DNA from: DAIDKA01 sp963726995
GTDB taxonomy: Bacteria > Pseudomonadota > Gammaproteobacteria > Steroidobacterales > Steroidobacteraceae
Direction: 5' to 3'
Length of the DNA stretch: 64,000 nt
Assembly (NCBI GenBank): GCA_963726995.1
Contig: CAVSEP010000007.1
Coordinates: 434,001 to 498,000 of the forward strand
Position 1 is the first letter of the stretch, and every line of letters starts with the position of its first letter. The notes under the pieces were generated by a model that had not been told where the DNA came from, did no database searches, and saw only the letters and a program-made list of their open reading frames with translations. The position numbers and the translations under genes are program-made. Positions 17,589 to 24,661 of the stretch are shown here, piece by piece.

Positions 17589-19364
17589 GTGTCGAAGTCC
17601 GACTTGCGCAGGGATTTCGCCGCCGATGCGAGATTGCTCGGAATCGCCGCAGCTGCCGCGCTCATCGGTGTCCTGAGCACCGTCGCCGCATTCGTATTGC
17701 TCCAGCTCATCCACCTATTCACCCATCTCTTCTTTTTCCATTCGTGGTCGACAGCGGCCGTTTCCCCCGCTCACAACACTCTCGGTCTTTGGGTGATTCC
17801 GGTGCCCATCGCCGGCGCGTTGATCATCGGGTTGATGGCGCGATTCGGGTCAGAAAAGATCCGCGGCCACGGCATTCCAGAGGCGATCGAAGCGATTCTG
17901 TTCGGCAAGAGCAAGATGTCGTTGAAGGTCGCGCTCCTCAAGCCTCTGTCCTCCGGCATCGCGATTGGCAGCGGTGGCCCTTTCGGCGCCGAGGGACCGA
18001 TCATCATGACTGGCGGCGCCATAGGCTCGCTCTTGGGGCAATATCTGCACATCACTGGGAGTGAGCGCAAGACTCTGCTTGTTGCTGGTGCGGTTGCAGG
18101 CATGACCGCGATCTTTGGCACTCCCATTGCCGCGGTAATGCTGGCCGTCGAGCTCCTGTTGTTCGAGCTGCGACCGCGCAGCTTGATTCCAGTCGCCATA
18201 TCATGCGCCGTTGCGGCCTTCACGCGGCCCTATCTGTTCGATGTCGGACCGTTGTTTCCGCTACAGACAGCGATCGTCACGCCGATCTGCCTGCTCTCCT
18301 GTTTGCTGGCGGGCGTCGCGAGCGGCGCGCTCTCCTGGGCCCTATCGACGTCCCTTTACAGGGTCGAGGACGCTTTCAGCAGGTTGCCGATTCACTGGAT
18401 GTGGTGGCCGTCCATCGGCGCGATCGTCATCGGCATCGGGGGATATCTCCAACCGCGCGCCCTGGGAGTCGGTTATGACGTGATCCGCGACCTGTTGCAA
18501 AATCACCTCGCGATCGAGGTGGCGCTGGCATTGTTGCTGTGTAAAGGGGTGATGTGGGTGGTGGCTCTGGGTTCGGGAACCTCCGGCGGAGTTCTGGCTC
18601 CGCTACTCATGCTCGGGGCGGGGCTGGGCGTCATTCTCGGGCCGTTTCTTCCCGGTGGTGAGGCGACTCTGTGGCCGCTGGTATTCATGGCGGCGACGCT
18701 GGGCGGCATGATGCGAGCACCCGTCATGGCCATCATGTTTGCATTTGAGGTGACCCATGACGTCAATGCGCTGTTGCCCCTGTTGACCGCCTGCGCGACC
18801 GCATACGGCTTTACGGTACTGGTGATGCCACGCTCGATCCTCACCGAAAAGGTCGCGCGGCGCGGATATCACATCTACCGCGAATATGGCATCGATCCGC
18901 TGGAACGGCATGCGGTGAGTGAGGTCATGACTCGCGAAGTCACGACCATCGAGGCGCGAACCTCGATTGCCACCGCGCTCGAGAACTATTTTGGTCCGCA
19001 TCAATCGCATCGAGCGTTCCCCGTCGTCCGCGACGGCCTATTCCTCGGCGTGGTTGACCGCGCAATCCTGGCGAAGTACGCAGAAACCTCACCTGACCAG
19101 TGCGTTAGCGAGCTGTTTGGGGAGAATCCGCCAGTGATGGCCTTGCCCGATGAGACCTGCCGGGTCGTGGCGACCAGGCTTGCGGTGCATCACCTCGAGC
19201 GCTTGCCAGTGGTCAAAGACGCACGGTCCCGCAAACTCCTTGGTCTCGTTGCGCGCAGCGACCTGATCAAGCCGTCGCTTTCGCTATTCGACGATGAACA
19301 CCATTACGAACAATTCAATCAAATGCCGTTTGGGAATCTGCAGCAGCCGCTCAAGCGCCGATAA
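17589..19364 (+). CDS. ClC-type chloride channel or H+/Cl- antiporter with CBS pair
   Basis: 591-aa membrane protein from GTG 17589. The three selectivity-filter segments are present: GSGGPFGAEGP (with the gating glutamate), GSGTSGGVLAPLL, and a helix-N type segment. About 10-12 membrane helices are followed by a cytosolic tail with two CBS domains (about residues 440-575: VSEVMTREVTTIEART, then ERLPVVKDARSRKLLGLV) that would sense adenine nucleotides. It is co-transcribed with the MarR gene. Whether it is channel or exchanger cannot be told; the presence of the gating glutamate allows exchange. Confidence 0.93.
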   Translation: MSKSDLRRDFAADARLLGIAAAAALIGVLSTVAAFVLLQLIHLFTHLFFFHSWSTAAVSPAHNTLGLWVIPVPIAGALIIGLMARFGSEKIRGHGIPEAIEAILFGKSKMSLKVALLKPLSSGIAIGSGGPFGAEGPIIMTGGAIGSLLGQYLHITGSERKTLLVAGAVAGMTAIFGTPIAAVMLAVELLLFELRPRSLIPVAISCAVAAFTRPYLFDVGPLFPLQTAIVTPICLLSCLLAGVASGALSWALSTSLYRVEDAFSRLPIHWMWWPSIGAIVIGIGGYLQPRALGVGYDVIRDLLQNHLAIEVALALLLCKGVMWVVALGSGTSGGVLAPLLMLGAGLGVILGPFLPGGEATLWPLVFMAATLGGMMRAPVMAIMFAFEVTHDVNALLPLLTACATAYGFTVLVMPRSILTEKVARRGYHIYREYGIDPLERHAVSEVMTREVTTIEARTSIATALENYFGPHQSHRAFPVVRDGLFLGVVDRAILAKYAETSPDQCVSELFGENPPVMALPDETCRVVATRLAVHHLERLPVVKDARSRKLLGLVARSDLIKPSLSLFDDEHHYEQFNQMPFGNLQQPLKRR

Positions 19365-19367
19365 AAC

Positions 19368-19387
19368 GCGCGTCGCGTTGGACGCGC
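19368..19387 (+). terminator. Hairpin after the ClC gene
   Basis: GCGCGTC at 19368-19374 pairs with GACGCGC at 19381-19387 right after the stop codon. No T run follows, so this is a weak candidate. Confidence 0.4.
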
Positions 19388-19469
19388 ATCGATTTGCTGC
19401 GATTGCTCGAGACACTGCATCGCTGTTCACTTGCAGCAGCATCTCAGATGACGATCACGATAACAATTG

Positions 19470-20186
19470 TCACGTAGCCTTTTCCTGGCTCGGGACACAC
19501 AAGGCGGATTTACGGACGATTTCGGAAAGCCCGCGCGCGGACTCACTCATACGAACGGCGCACACTTGCCGGCAAGGGGAGCGCATGACCGCCTGAATCA
19601 GATTGTGGTTCGCGAAGTCCCAATCGACAAGCTCCTCAAGAAAGGTTCGAACGTACTCAGTTCGGCGGTTTTGATGGTCCAGGTAGTAGGCGTGCTCCCA
19701 CATGTCGAGCGCGAGCAGTACCACCTGACCGCCTTGGAGCGGGAATTCCGAGTTTGCCGTGGTTTGGATTTCCAGATCCCCGTGAACCCACGTTAACCAC
19801 AACCAGCCGCTTCCGTGAAGCGCGGCAGCCGCCTGCCTGAAATTCAATACGAAATCCTCGTATGAGCCGAATCTGCGCCGTATCAGATCGCCGATAGGTC
19901 CCTTCGGTGCACCTCCTCCGGCGGGTCGCATGGATCGCCAGAACATATGATGATTCCAGAGACCGGCGAGGAGACGCGACAGCTTCGCCTGGGAGGGAAG
20001 CCGTGCCGTACGCACGAGCAGATCCTCCAATTCGAGTTCTTCCAGAGGCGTGCCCCTAAGCAGTGCTATGGCCGGCTCGAAACAGACATGCTGGTGGCGC
20101 GAAAAATGGAACCAGAGCGTTTCGCGCGACATTGCTGGCTCAAGCGCACGAAAGCTGTACGGAATTTCCGGCGGCGCGACCTGCAC
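19470..20186 (-). CDS. Fe/Mn superoxide dismutase-like protein with altered second sphere
   Basis: 238 aa; the first 195 or so match the Fe/Mn SOD fold. All four metal ligands are present: H27 (WFHFSRH), H79 (LWNHHMFW), D161 and H165 (LDMWEHAYY). Several normally fixed residues are changed: the gateway tyrosine after the first ligand is C35, the following His is Gln, and neither of the two places that hold the second-sphere Gln has it (G75 and S146). A tail of about 38 residues with three cysteines extends past the usual C-terminus. It may be a weak or repurposed SOD. It lies alone beside an integrase remnant. Confidence 0.85.
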   Translation of the reverse strand: MQVAPPEIPYSFRALEPAMSRETLWFHFSRHQHVCFEPAIALLRGTPLEELELEDLLVRTARLPSQAKLSRLLAGLWNHHMFWRSMRPAGGGAPKGPIGDLIRRRFGSYEDFVLNFRQAAAALHGSGWLWLTWVHGDLEIQTTANSEFPLQGGQVVLLALDMWEHAYYLDHQNRRTEYVRTFLEELVDWDFANHNLIQAVMRSPCRQVCAVRMSESARGLSEIVRKSALCVPSQEKAT

Positions 20187-20285
20187 TGATTTTCGCCCTC
20201 TTGCCCGGGGAAATTGGCCTACTGCCCGAGTCCGACCTTCGCCGTCTTGGTTAGTTCCCGATGTTCAAGTATCCGTGCGCCCAAC

Positions 20286-20640
20286 AATTGGAAGCATCAC
20301 TATGCCGCCGCGTTCCGGTGGCGCTCGCCACCCAGAATGCTCGGGCACGCAAAGCGGTGTCTGCACCTGCGCCACACGTTCGCTTCCTGGCTGGCCGCGG
20401 CCGGCCCATCGGATCAGATTCTGACCTCCCTGATGGGGTGGACGACGCCAGCCATGGCGAAGCGATATGCACACCTTCGGCTGGCTGATACGCGCTCATG
20501 GGCGTCAATGGCCGGTGCCAATTCGGTAGCAGGGGTCAACGCTGTCGCGGGAGGTATTCCCGTGAAAATTCAGAGAACTCAAGAAGATATATTGGTGCCG
20601 ACTCACAGAATCGAACTGTGGACCCCATCATTACGAAGCC
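20286..20640 (+). pseudogene. 3' remnant of a tyrosine-recombinase integrase ending in the att repeat
   Basis: The open frame reads CLHLRHTFASWLAAAG, then LTSLMGWTTPAMAKRYAHL, which are the R and Y boxes of a phage-type integrase catalytic domain. The N-terminal two thirds are missing. The frame continues through DILVPTHRIELW, that is, its last codons are written by the duplicated tRNA-Thr 3' end at 20593. This is the geometry of an integrase next to its own attachment site. The enzyme cannot be active. Confidence 0.8.
20593..20637. repeat. att repeat: 45-bp exact copy of the tRNA-Thr 3' end
   Basis: The 45 nt starting TGGTGCCGACTCACAGAATC are identical to 24534-24578, the last 45 nt of tRNA-Thr on the complementary strand. 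Another identical copy is at 22913-22957. Identity with the tRNA also extends 14 bp upstream (from TCAAGAAGATATAT). The three copies delimit two islets of 2.3 and 1.6 kb. Confidence 0.9.
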
Positions 20641-20762
20641 TGCCGATCTTCCAAAGATCAAATAGTTACGACACTGAAACCGGCTGCAAACAGACGGGTG
20701 TAAGGCGTGCCGGGGTACAAAAGAGGCACAGCGATTCTGGCCAGTGATCGACTCGATTGTAC

Positions 20763-22145
20763 CTAGCTCTGGTTGCGCAACTCCTGCCAGGCCTCGAGTT
20801 CTTCCCGCGTGATCCCCAATCCTCCGATCCGCGACGCATCAAGATTCTCAAGTTCCGCGACGACATCGGAGATGAACTTCTCCCGATGTTGTGGCTCGAC
20901 GTTGCCCGGTACATGCGCCGTAATCCACTCGGCGACCTTGTCCTGCGGCACTTTGGCACGCACCAGGTCCGTCACCAACGCGCGTCGCGGCTGGCGATAG
21001 AGCGCTGCAATCTCATCGAACCCGACCACCTGAGCGGTGGTCTCGAAGCGCTGACAGGTGCGCTGATACGACCAGGCGTAAACTTCGGCTAGCGGTCCCA
21101 CCTCGTTGAGCTCATAGACCGCGATCGTCGCCTTGAGATAAGCGTCCTGATCCACGTCCACGAAAGACTGCGGCACGTAGTCGCCCCGGATCAACGGAAT
21201 GATCGAGGCAAGTCGCGCCGTGCGTTTGTTCACGTCAACGAAGGCCTGCAGATACGAAATGTGCACGAGCAGGAAAAAGCTCTGCTCGAACGGGTCAGTA
21301 ATTGCTTGCGCCTTTTCCAGCAGCAAGAGCAGAAGCCGCGTCAGTCTGTCGCGCCCCTCCAGCGGCGCATACGTCGTGCCACTTACCCGGATGCTCTCCT
21401 CACGGATCTGTCCCGCGGCTTCGGGCGCCACGAGACTGTCGGCGAGTAGGTAGTGAAGCGTCCGAATTGTGTTCTCATCCGGCTGCAAGGTATCCACGTG
21501 CCGGACCAGGTATGTGATCGCCTCCTTGTGGTTCAGAATCATGATGCGCTCAGCATTGGGCCTCCCCGGCGCGGCCGTGCCCTGCAGCACGAGCCGCTCG
21601 GTGTCCGCGAGCGTGTAGGTGTTCCCCTCGAGCCGCGAGGAGTTGAAGCTGAAATCGATCAGCAGGCGGTCGTAGATCTTCTTGATGTAGGTACCGGCGC
21701 GACGGTAGATCGGATCGCGCTTCCCGAGCGCGGCGAGCTCCTCGCGTTGCTTAGGTGCGAGATATGCACTCTCGTTAGGCGCATAGGTCTGCAGCCACTC
21801 CTCCCGGTAGGTCGCCGGCGGGCGCGTATAGACGGGGGCCTCGATGCGCTTGACCAGCGCTTGGCTTGCCGACGTGAAAATCTGTTGGACGGCCAGGGCC
21901 GGCGGTTGTCCCTCGACGGCGATCGCGTTCGATCCCGGGACGACCACCGCGGGACGTTCTACAAGACGATAGCGCCGACCCTTGCGCTCGCCGTGCGACT
22001 TGATTGCGCCTTCCTCGACAAGATCCTTAAGCCAGTTGCGCAGCGTCCGGTCAGGCACATTGACGGCCGTGCGAATCTGGGCGAGCGCGGTCCAGCCGTC
22101 CCCGCGTGTATGGAGGAAGTCGAGTACTTGTGATTTATCGGCCAT
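20763..22145 (-). CDS. Fic-fold protein with winged helix and non-canonical active site
   Basis: 460 aa. Residues 1-65 form a winged helix (TALAQIRTAVNVPDRTLRNW). The Fic domain spans about 150-350, with an inhibitory-helix motif S169xxxE173G in NSSRLEGN. The catalytic motif, normally H-x-F-x-D-G-N-x-R, reads Q300-A-F-V-D-V-N-K-R308: the histidine that deprotonates the target hydroxyl is glutamine and the first glycine is valine. ATP-phosphate-binding N306, R308 and R311 remain. Ordinary AMP transfer is therefore doubtful. A subgroup of Fic proteins with this 'LQxFxDVNKR' form exists to my knowledge. Six iterons lie on its promoter, so it probably binds DNA and represses itself. Confidence 0.9.
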   Translation of the reverse strand: MADKSQVLDFLHTRGDGWTALAQIRTAVNVPDRTLRNWLKDLVEEGAIKSHGERKGRRYRLVERPAVVVPGSNAIAVEGQPPALAVQQIFTSASQALVKRIEAPVYTRPPATYREEWLQTYAPNESAYLAPKQREELAALGKRDPIYRRAGTYIKKIYDRLLIDFSFNSSRLEGNTYTLADTERLVLQGTAAPGRPNAERIMILNHKEAITYLVRHVDTLQPDENTIRTLHYLLADSLVAPEAAGQIREESIRVSGTTYAPLEGRDRLTRLLLLLLEKAQAITDPFEQSFFLLVHISYLQAFVDVNKRTARLASIIPLIRGDYVPQSFVDVDQDAYLKATIAVYELNEVGPLAEVYAWSYQRTCQRFETTAQVVGFDEIAALYRQPRRALVTDLVRAKVPQDKVAEWITAHVPGNVEPQHREKFISDVVAELENLDASRIGGLGITREELEAWQELRNQS

Positions 22146-22227
22146 ATGTCGGCTAATATATCGGCTATAACCCTCGAATTCAACGTTTATCGGCCATATA
22201 TCGGCTACTTAGATTACATATCGGCCA
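22136..22227. repeat. Six TATCGGC(C/T)A iterons over the fic promoter and start codon
   Basis: Nine-bp repeats in the same orientation lie at 22136, 22147 (TGTCGGCTA), 22159, 22188, 22199 and 22219. Offsets of 11, 12, 29, 11 and 20 bp place most copies on nearly the same helix face. The first covers the ATG of the Fic gene. The winged-helix domain of the Fic protein is the natural candidate to bind them. Confidence 0.85.
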
Positions 22228-22457
22228 CGTAAAGGCAATCGTGTCCCTACGGTTGCCCCCAGGACAAAGCACCATGCCGACGAAGATCGCTTACCGGGTC
22301 TCGGGAAAGTGTCGCCGTTTACGTTCTTGCCAAAGGGAACTGAGGCTCGTGAATCCAATTTCCGTTAGTAAACTTCTCACAGGCCCGCACCGTCGATTTC
22401 TCATTAGTCCGTACATTGTTCGGCTGACAAAGTGCGGGTCTGGACCGGAGGTTCACC

Positions 22458-22736
22458 ATGCCAAATTTTGCAAAACGCCGGGATGAGCGACTGGAAGTGC
22501 GCGTGACGCCCCGCGCGAAATCCCTGCTCCAACGCGCCGCCGCCGTTGAGGATAAGAGCGTGAGCGCCTTCGTCCTCGACAAGAGCCTTGAGGCGGCGGC
22601 GGAGACGCTGGCCGACCGACGCGAATTCCGCTTGAACCGCAAACAGTTTGACGCGTTTGCCGCCGCGCTCGACACGCCAGTGAAAGCACGGCTTCGTCTT
22701 GAGGAGTTGCTCACGACGCGCAGCGTCGTCGAATGA
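22458..22736 (+). CDS. DUF1778 (TacA-like) ribbon-helix-helix antitoxin
   Basis: 92 aa. The N-terminal ribbon-helix-helix (RLEVRVTPRAKSLLQRAA) binds operator DNA as a dimer. The C-terminal part (about residues 45-92, EAAAETLADRREFRLNRKQF) is the segment that wraps the partner toxin in this family. Antitoxins of this family pair with GNAT acetyltransferase toxins that acetylate aminoacyl-tRNA. Here the overlapping downstream frame is only a 54-codon stub, so it is an orphan. The ribosome site is GGAGG, 6 bp before the ATG. Confidence 0.88.
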   Translation: MPNFAKRRDERLEVRVTPRAKSLLQRAAAVEDKSVSAFVLDKSLEAAAETLADRREFRLNRKQFDAFAAALDTPVKARLRLEELLTTRSVVE

Positions 22737-22897
22737 GCGGCTCCGGTGGTATTGAGAAATTGAAGCGCGCGAACAACTGCTCGACCGGAGTTGATGACAA
22801 CGCCGAATCATTGGCGAGCGAGTGCCGAAGCAGGCCGGGGGCACAAAAGGTCACAGTCGAAATCGGACGAAAATGCCGGCATGAGCCAAGCACTTGA
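22733..22897 (+). pseudogene. Truncated stub in the place of a GNAT toxin
   Basis: The ATG overlaps the antitoxin stop (ATGA), as expected for a TacAT-type pair. The reading frame has only 54 codons, starting MSGSGGIEKLKRANNCS, which resembles the first strand of GNAT toxins, and then loses similarity. It stops 15 bp before the att repeat. I read it as a toxin gene destroyed by deletion or recombination at the att site. No acetyl-CoA-binding motif remains. Confidence 0.5.
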
Positions 22898-22912
22898 TGA
22901 TCAAGGAGTAAT

Positions 22913-22957
22913 TGGTGCCGACTCACAGAATCGAACTGTGGACCCCATCATTACGAA
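22913..22957. repeat. att repeat: second 45-bp copy of the tRNA-Thr 3' end
   Basis: Identical to 20593-20637 and to 24534-24578. It separates the Fic/DUF1778 islet from the PIN toxin-antitoxin islet. Unlike the other copies it is not preceded by integrase codons; a TAA lies just before it in that frame. Confidence 0.9.
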
Positions 22958-23280
22958 GTCCGGAGGCGACGCCAGTACCGAGGAAAATCAATCAGATACG
23001 GTCTGTCCCACCCCTTCCGACACGGGCCGAAAGTAGTCAGAAGTGGCCTATGGCGGTGCAAACGTCGTAGCACGGATTTCGGCTCGAAACCCCACGGTTC
23101 GCGGTCAGGGCCTGGCTACCGGCCAATGATGCCAAGATTGAAGGCGTGAGCCGCCTGTGCCCGGGCGCCATTTTATAGATATAGCTTCATATAGACCATT
23201 TTCGCCGGTTGTAGCAGCATATTTACTGCATTTCCCGCGGGGAGTCGGTAATTGGTAAAGGCCGGAGCGCCATCATTTAA
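22958..23280. other. Non-coding stretch between att repeat and PIN operon
   Basis: I see no convincing gene here. A short segment near 23050 (GGCGGTGCAAACGTCGTAGC) resembles the 3' codons of the integrase remnants at 20.5 and 24.45 kb and may be a further scrap of a recombinase gene. The part from 23170 on is AT-rich and probably carries the promoter of the next operon. Confidence 0.4.
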
Positions 23281-23307
23281 TTCGTTAGTTTCGTTTATTT
23301 CGTTTAC
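23281..23307. repeat. Three tandem 9-bp repeats upstream of the PIN operon
   Basis: TTCGTTAGT, TTCGTTTAT and TTCGTTTAC follow each other without spacer. They lie 39 bp before the start of the antitoxin gene and are a likely operator for its excisionase-type helix-turn-helix. Confidence 0.7.
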
Positions 23308-23346
23308 TGCGCTGGTCCGGTACAATCCTGATCAGGAGGACATGCC

Positions 23347-23811
23347 ATGACCGCGCCGGCAACTCGAGTACCACAACCCACAATCCCACTCGCAGAAGAC
23401 GTCGCTCAGGCTCGGGAGGCCGCGCGGACACTTGGGGAGGTGGCTGAACACCTGGATCATGCGTTGCTGCAGGTCGGCGATGCGGCGCATCGAATGCACG
23501 TGGTGTTGCCGCGCGCAGCGGTCGGTCTGCTGCACAGCATCCTGCGGGAAATGAGCCAGGGGCGGGCCGTGACGCTCATTCCCATCAATGCCGAGCTCAC
23601 GACGCAGCAGGCTGCAGATCTGCTCAACGTCTCCAGACCTTACCTTGTTGGTCTGCTTGAAAAAGGGACCATCCCCTACCGCAAAGTAGGTACGCGGCGG
23701 CGCGTGTTGTTCGACGACCTGATGAATTTTAAGCGCCGCGAAGATGAGCAGCGCCTGGATGCTCTGGCGCAACTCACCCGCGAGGCGCAGGACTTGAATC
23801 TCGGTTACTGA
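23347..23811 (+). CDS. Antitoxin with excisionase-type helix-turn-helix
   Basis: 154 aa. Residues about 82-135 form an excisionase/MerR-like helix-turn-helix (LTTQQAADLLNVSRPYLVGL, then the wing IPYRKVGTRRRVLFDDL). The N-terminal half is helical and probably contacts the toxin or dimerises. A strong AGGAGG lies 6 bp before the ATG. The PIN gene starts 5 bp after its stop. This pair architecture (excisionase-type protein plus PIN protein) is a common type II toxin-antitoxin form. Tandem repeats upstream suggest autoregulation. Confidence 0.88.
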   Translation: MTAPATRVPQPTIPLAEDVAQAREAARTLGEVAEHLDHALLQVGDAAHRMHVVLPRAAVGLLHSILREMSQGRAVTLIPINAELTTQQAADLLNVSRPYLVGLLEKGTIPYRKVGTRRRVLFDDLMNFKRREDEQRLDALAQLTREAQDLNLGY

Positions 23812-23816
23812 GTGCC

Positions 23817-24383
23817 ATGGCGTTCACGGCACTCTACGACGCCTGCGTGCTCTTCCCAGCGCCGGTCCGCGACCTGCTGCTGCATTTGGCAGTGACCGAT
23901 CAATTCCGAGCGCGCTGGACCGATGCCATTCACGAGGAATGGATCCGCGCCGTCCTCAACAGTCGGCCCGATCTGTCCCGCGAACGCCTTGAGCGCACGC
24001 GGCGTCTGATGGACGCTCATGTTCGCGACGCACTGATCACAGATTTTGAGGATTTGATCCCGACGCTCACGCTGCCAGACCCTGATGACCGGCACGTGCT
24101 GGCCGCCGCCATTCGCGGCCGTGCGGACGTCATCGTGACTTACAATCTCAAGGACTTTCCCGTCGCGACTCTCAAACGATACGCGATCGATGTGCAGCAT
24201 CCGGACGAATTTCTTGTCCACCTTTTCGATTTGGCGCCCGCCACGGTTCTCGAATCAGTACGGCGGATTCGCACCAGCTTGGTGAATCCGACCGTTGCCA
24301 TCGCAGAGTATCTCGCAACGCTTGAACGTCATGGTCTTGCCGAATTGGCGGCCCGCCTTCGCGAATATGCACTGCTGCTATAG
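23817..24383 (+). CDS. PIN-domain ribonuclease toxin
   Basis: 188 aa of the PIN family. The acidic active-site residues are visible in ALYDACVLFP (first Asp), HEEWIRAVL (Glu), DPDDRHVLAAAIRGRADVIV (Asp pair) and TYNLKDFP (last Asp). Such enzymes cut tRNA, rRNA or mRNA. The C-terminal 50 residues are helical and extend beyond a minimal VapC. It is coupled to the preceding antitoxin gene. The RNA target is unknown. Confidence 0.9.
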   Translation: MAFTALYDACVLFPAPVRDLLLHLAVTDQFRARWTDAIHEEWIRAVLNSRPDLSRERLERTRRLMDAHVRDALITDFEDLIPTLTLPDPDDRHVLAAAIRGRADVIVTYNLKDFPVATLKRYAIDVQHPDEFLVHLFDLAPATVLESVRRIRTSLVNPTVAIAEYLATLERHGLAELAARLREYALLL

Positions 24384-24423
24384 AGGCAACGACCGATGCC
24401 AGATGCGCACGCATTCCCTAGCA

Positions 24424-24598
24424 ATCCCTATCTATCAGGCTGTCGATCGGCGGTGCAAATGCGGTAGCAGCAGCCATTTATGTGGTCACGGGGGACGACA
24501 CCGTGAAACTTCAGCAAAATCAAGAAGATATATTGGTGCCGACTCACAGAATCGAACTGTGGACCCCATCATTACGAATGATGTGCTCTACCAACTGA
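24424..24598 (+). pseudogene. Second integrase 3' remnant reading into tRNA-Thr
   Basis: The frame reads LSIGGANAVAAAIYVVTG, then KLQQNQEDILVPTHRIELW and stops inside the tRNA. It parallels codon by codon the end of the remnant at 20.5 kb (ANSVAGVNAVAGG, then RTQEDILVPTHRIELW). It is the last part of an integrase gene of an element inserted at this tRNA; the rest is lost. Confidence 0.6.
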
Positions 24599-24609
24599 GC
24601 TAAGTCGGC
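24534..24609 (-). tRNA. tRNA-Thr (anticodon CGU)
   Basis: A complete cloverleaf reads on the minus strand: acceptor GCCGACT/AGTCGGC, D stem GCTC/GAGC, anticodon arm CATCA-TTCGTAA-TGATG with anticodon CGT, T arm CACAG-TTCGATT-CTGTG, and encoded CCA. It decodes ACG. Its 3' half is the integration target of the islets to its left. Confidence 0.95.
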
Positions 24610-24661
24610 GCCGAAAGGGGCGAAATCGTGGGCGCGGATTGTACTAAGAATCCGCCGCGCT

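Larger units (their letters stand above)
20593..24578. mobile_element. Tandem integrated islets at tRNA-Thr
   Basis: Three direct copies of the tRNA-Thr 3' end (20593, 22913, 24534) enclose a Fic plus orphan-antitoxin islet and a PIN toxin-antitoxin islet. A recombinase 3' remnant abuts the outer copies. A decayed fourth copy at 10766 suggests an older, larger insertion from 10.8 to 20.6 kb. No intact integrase remains, so these elements are immobile unless helped in trans. Confidence 0.75.

Noticed and set aside
20593..20637. A second tRNA-Thr gene
   Set aside because: Only the 3' part is present; the D arm and the 5' acceptor strand are missing, and the same holds for the copies at 22913 and 10766.
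22136..22227. CRISPR-like repeats
   Set aside because: The repeats are only 9 bp and the gaps between them (2-20 bp) are too short and irregular for spacers; no cas gene is present.
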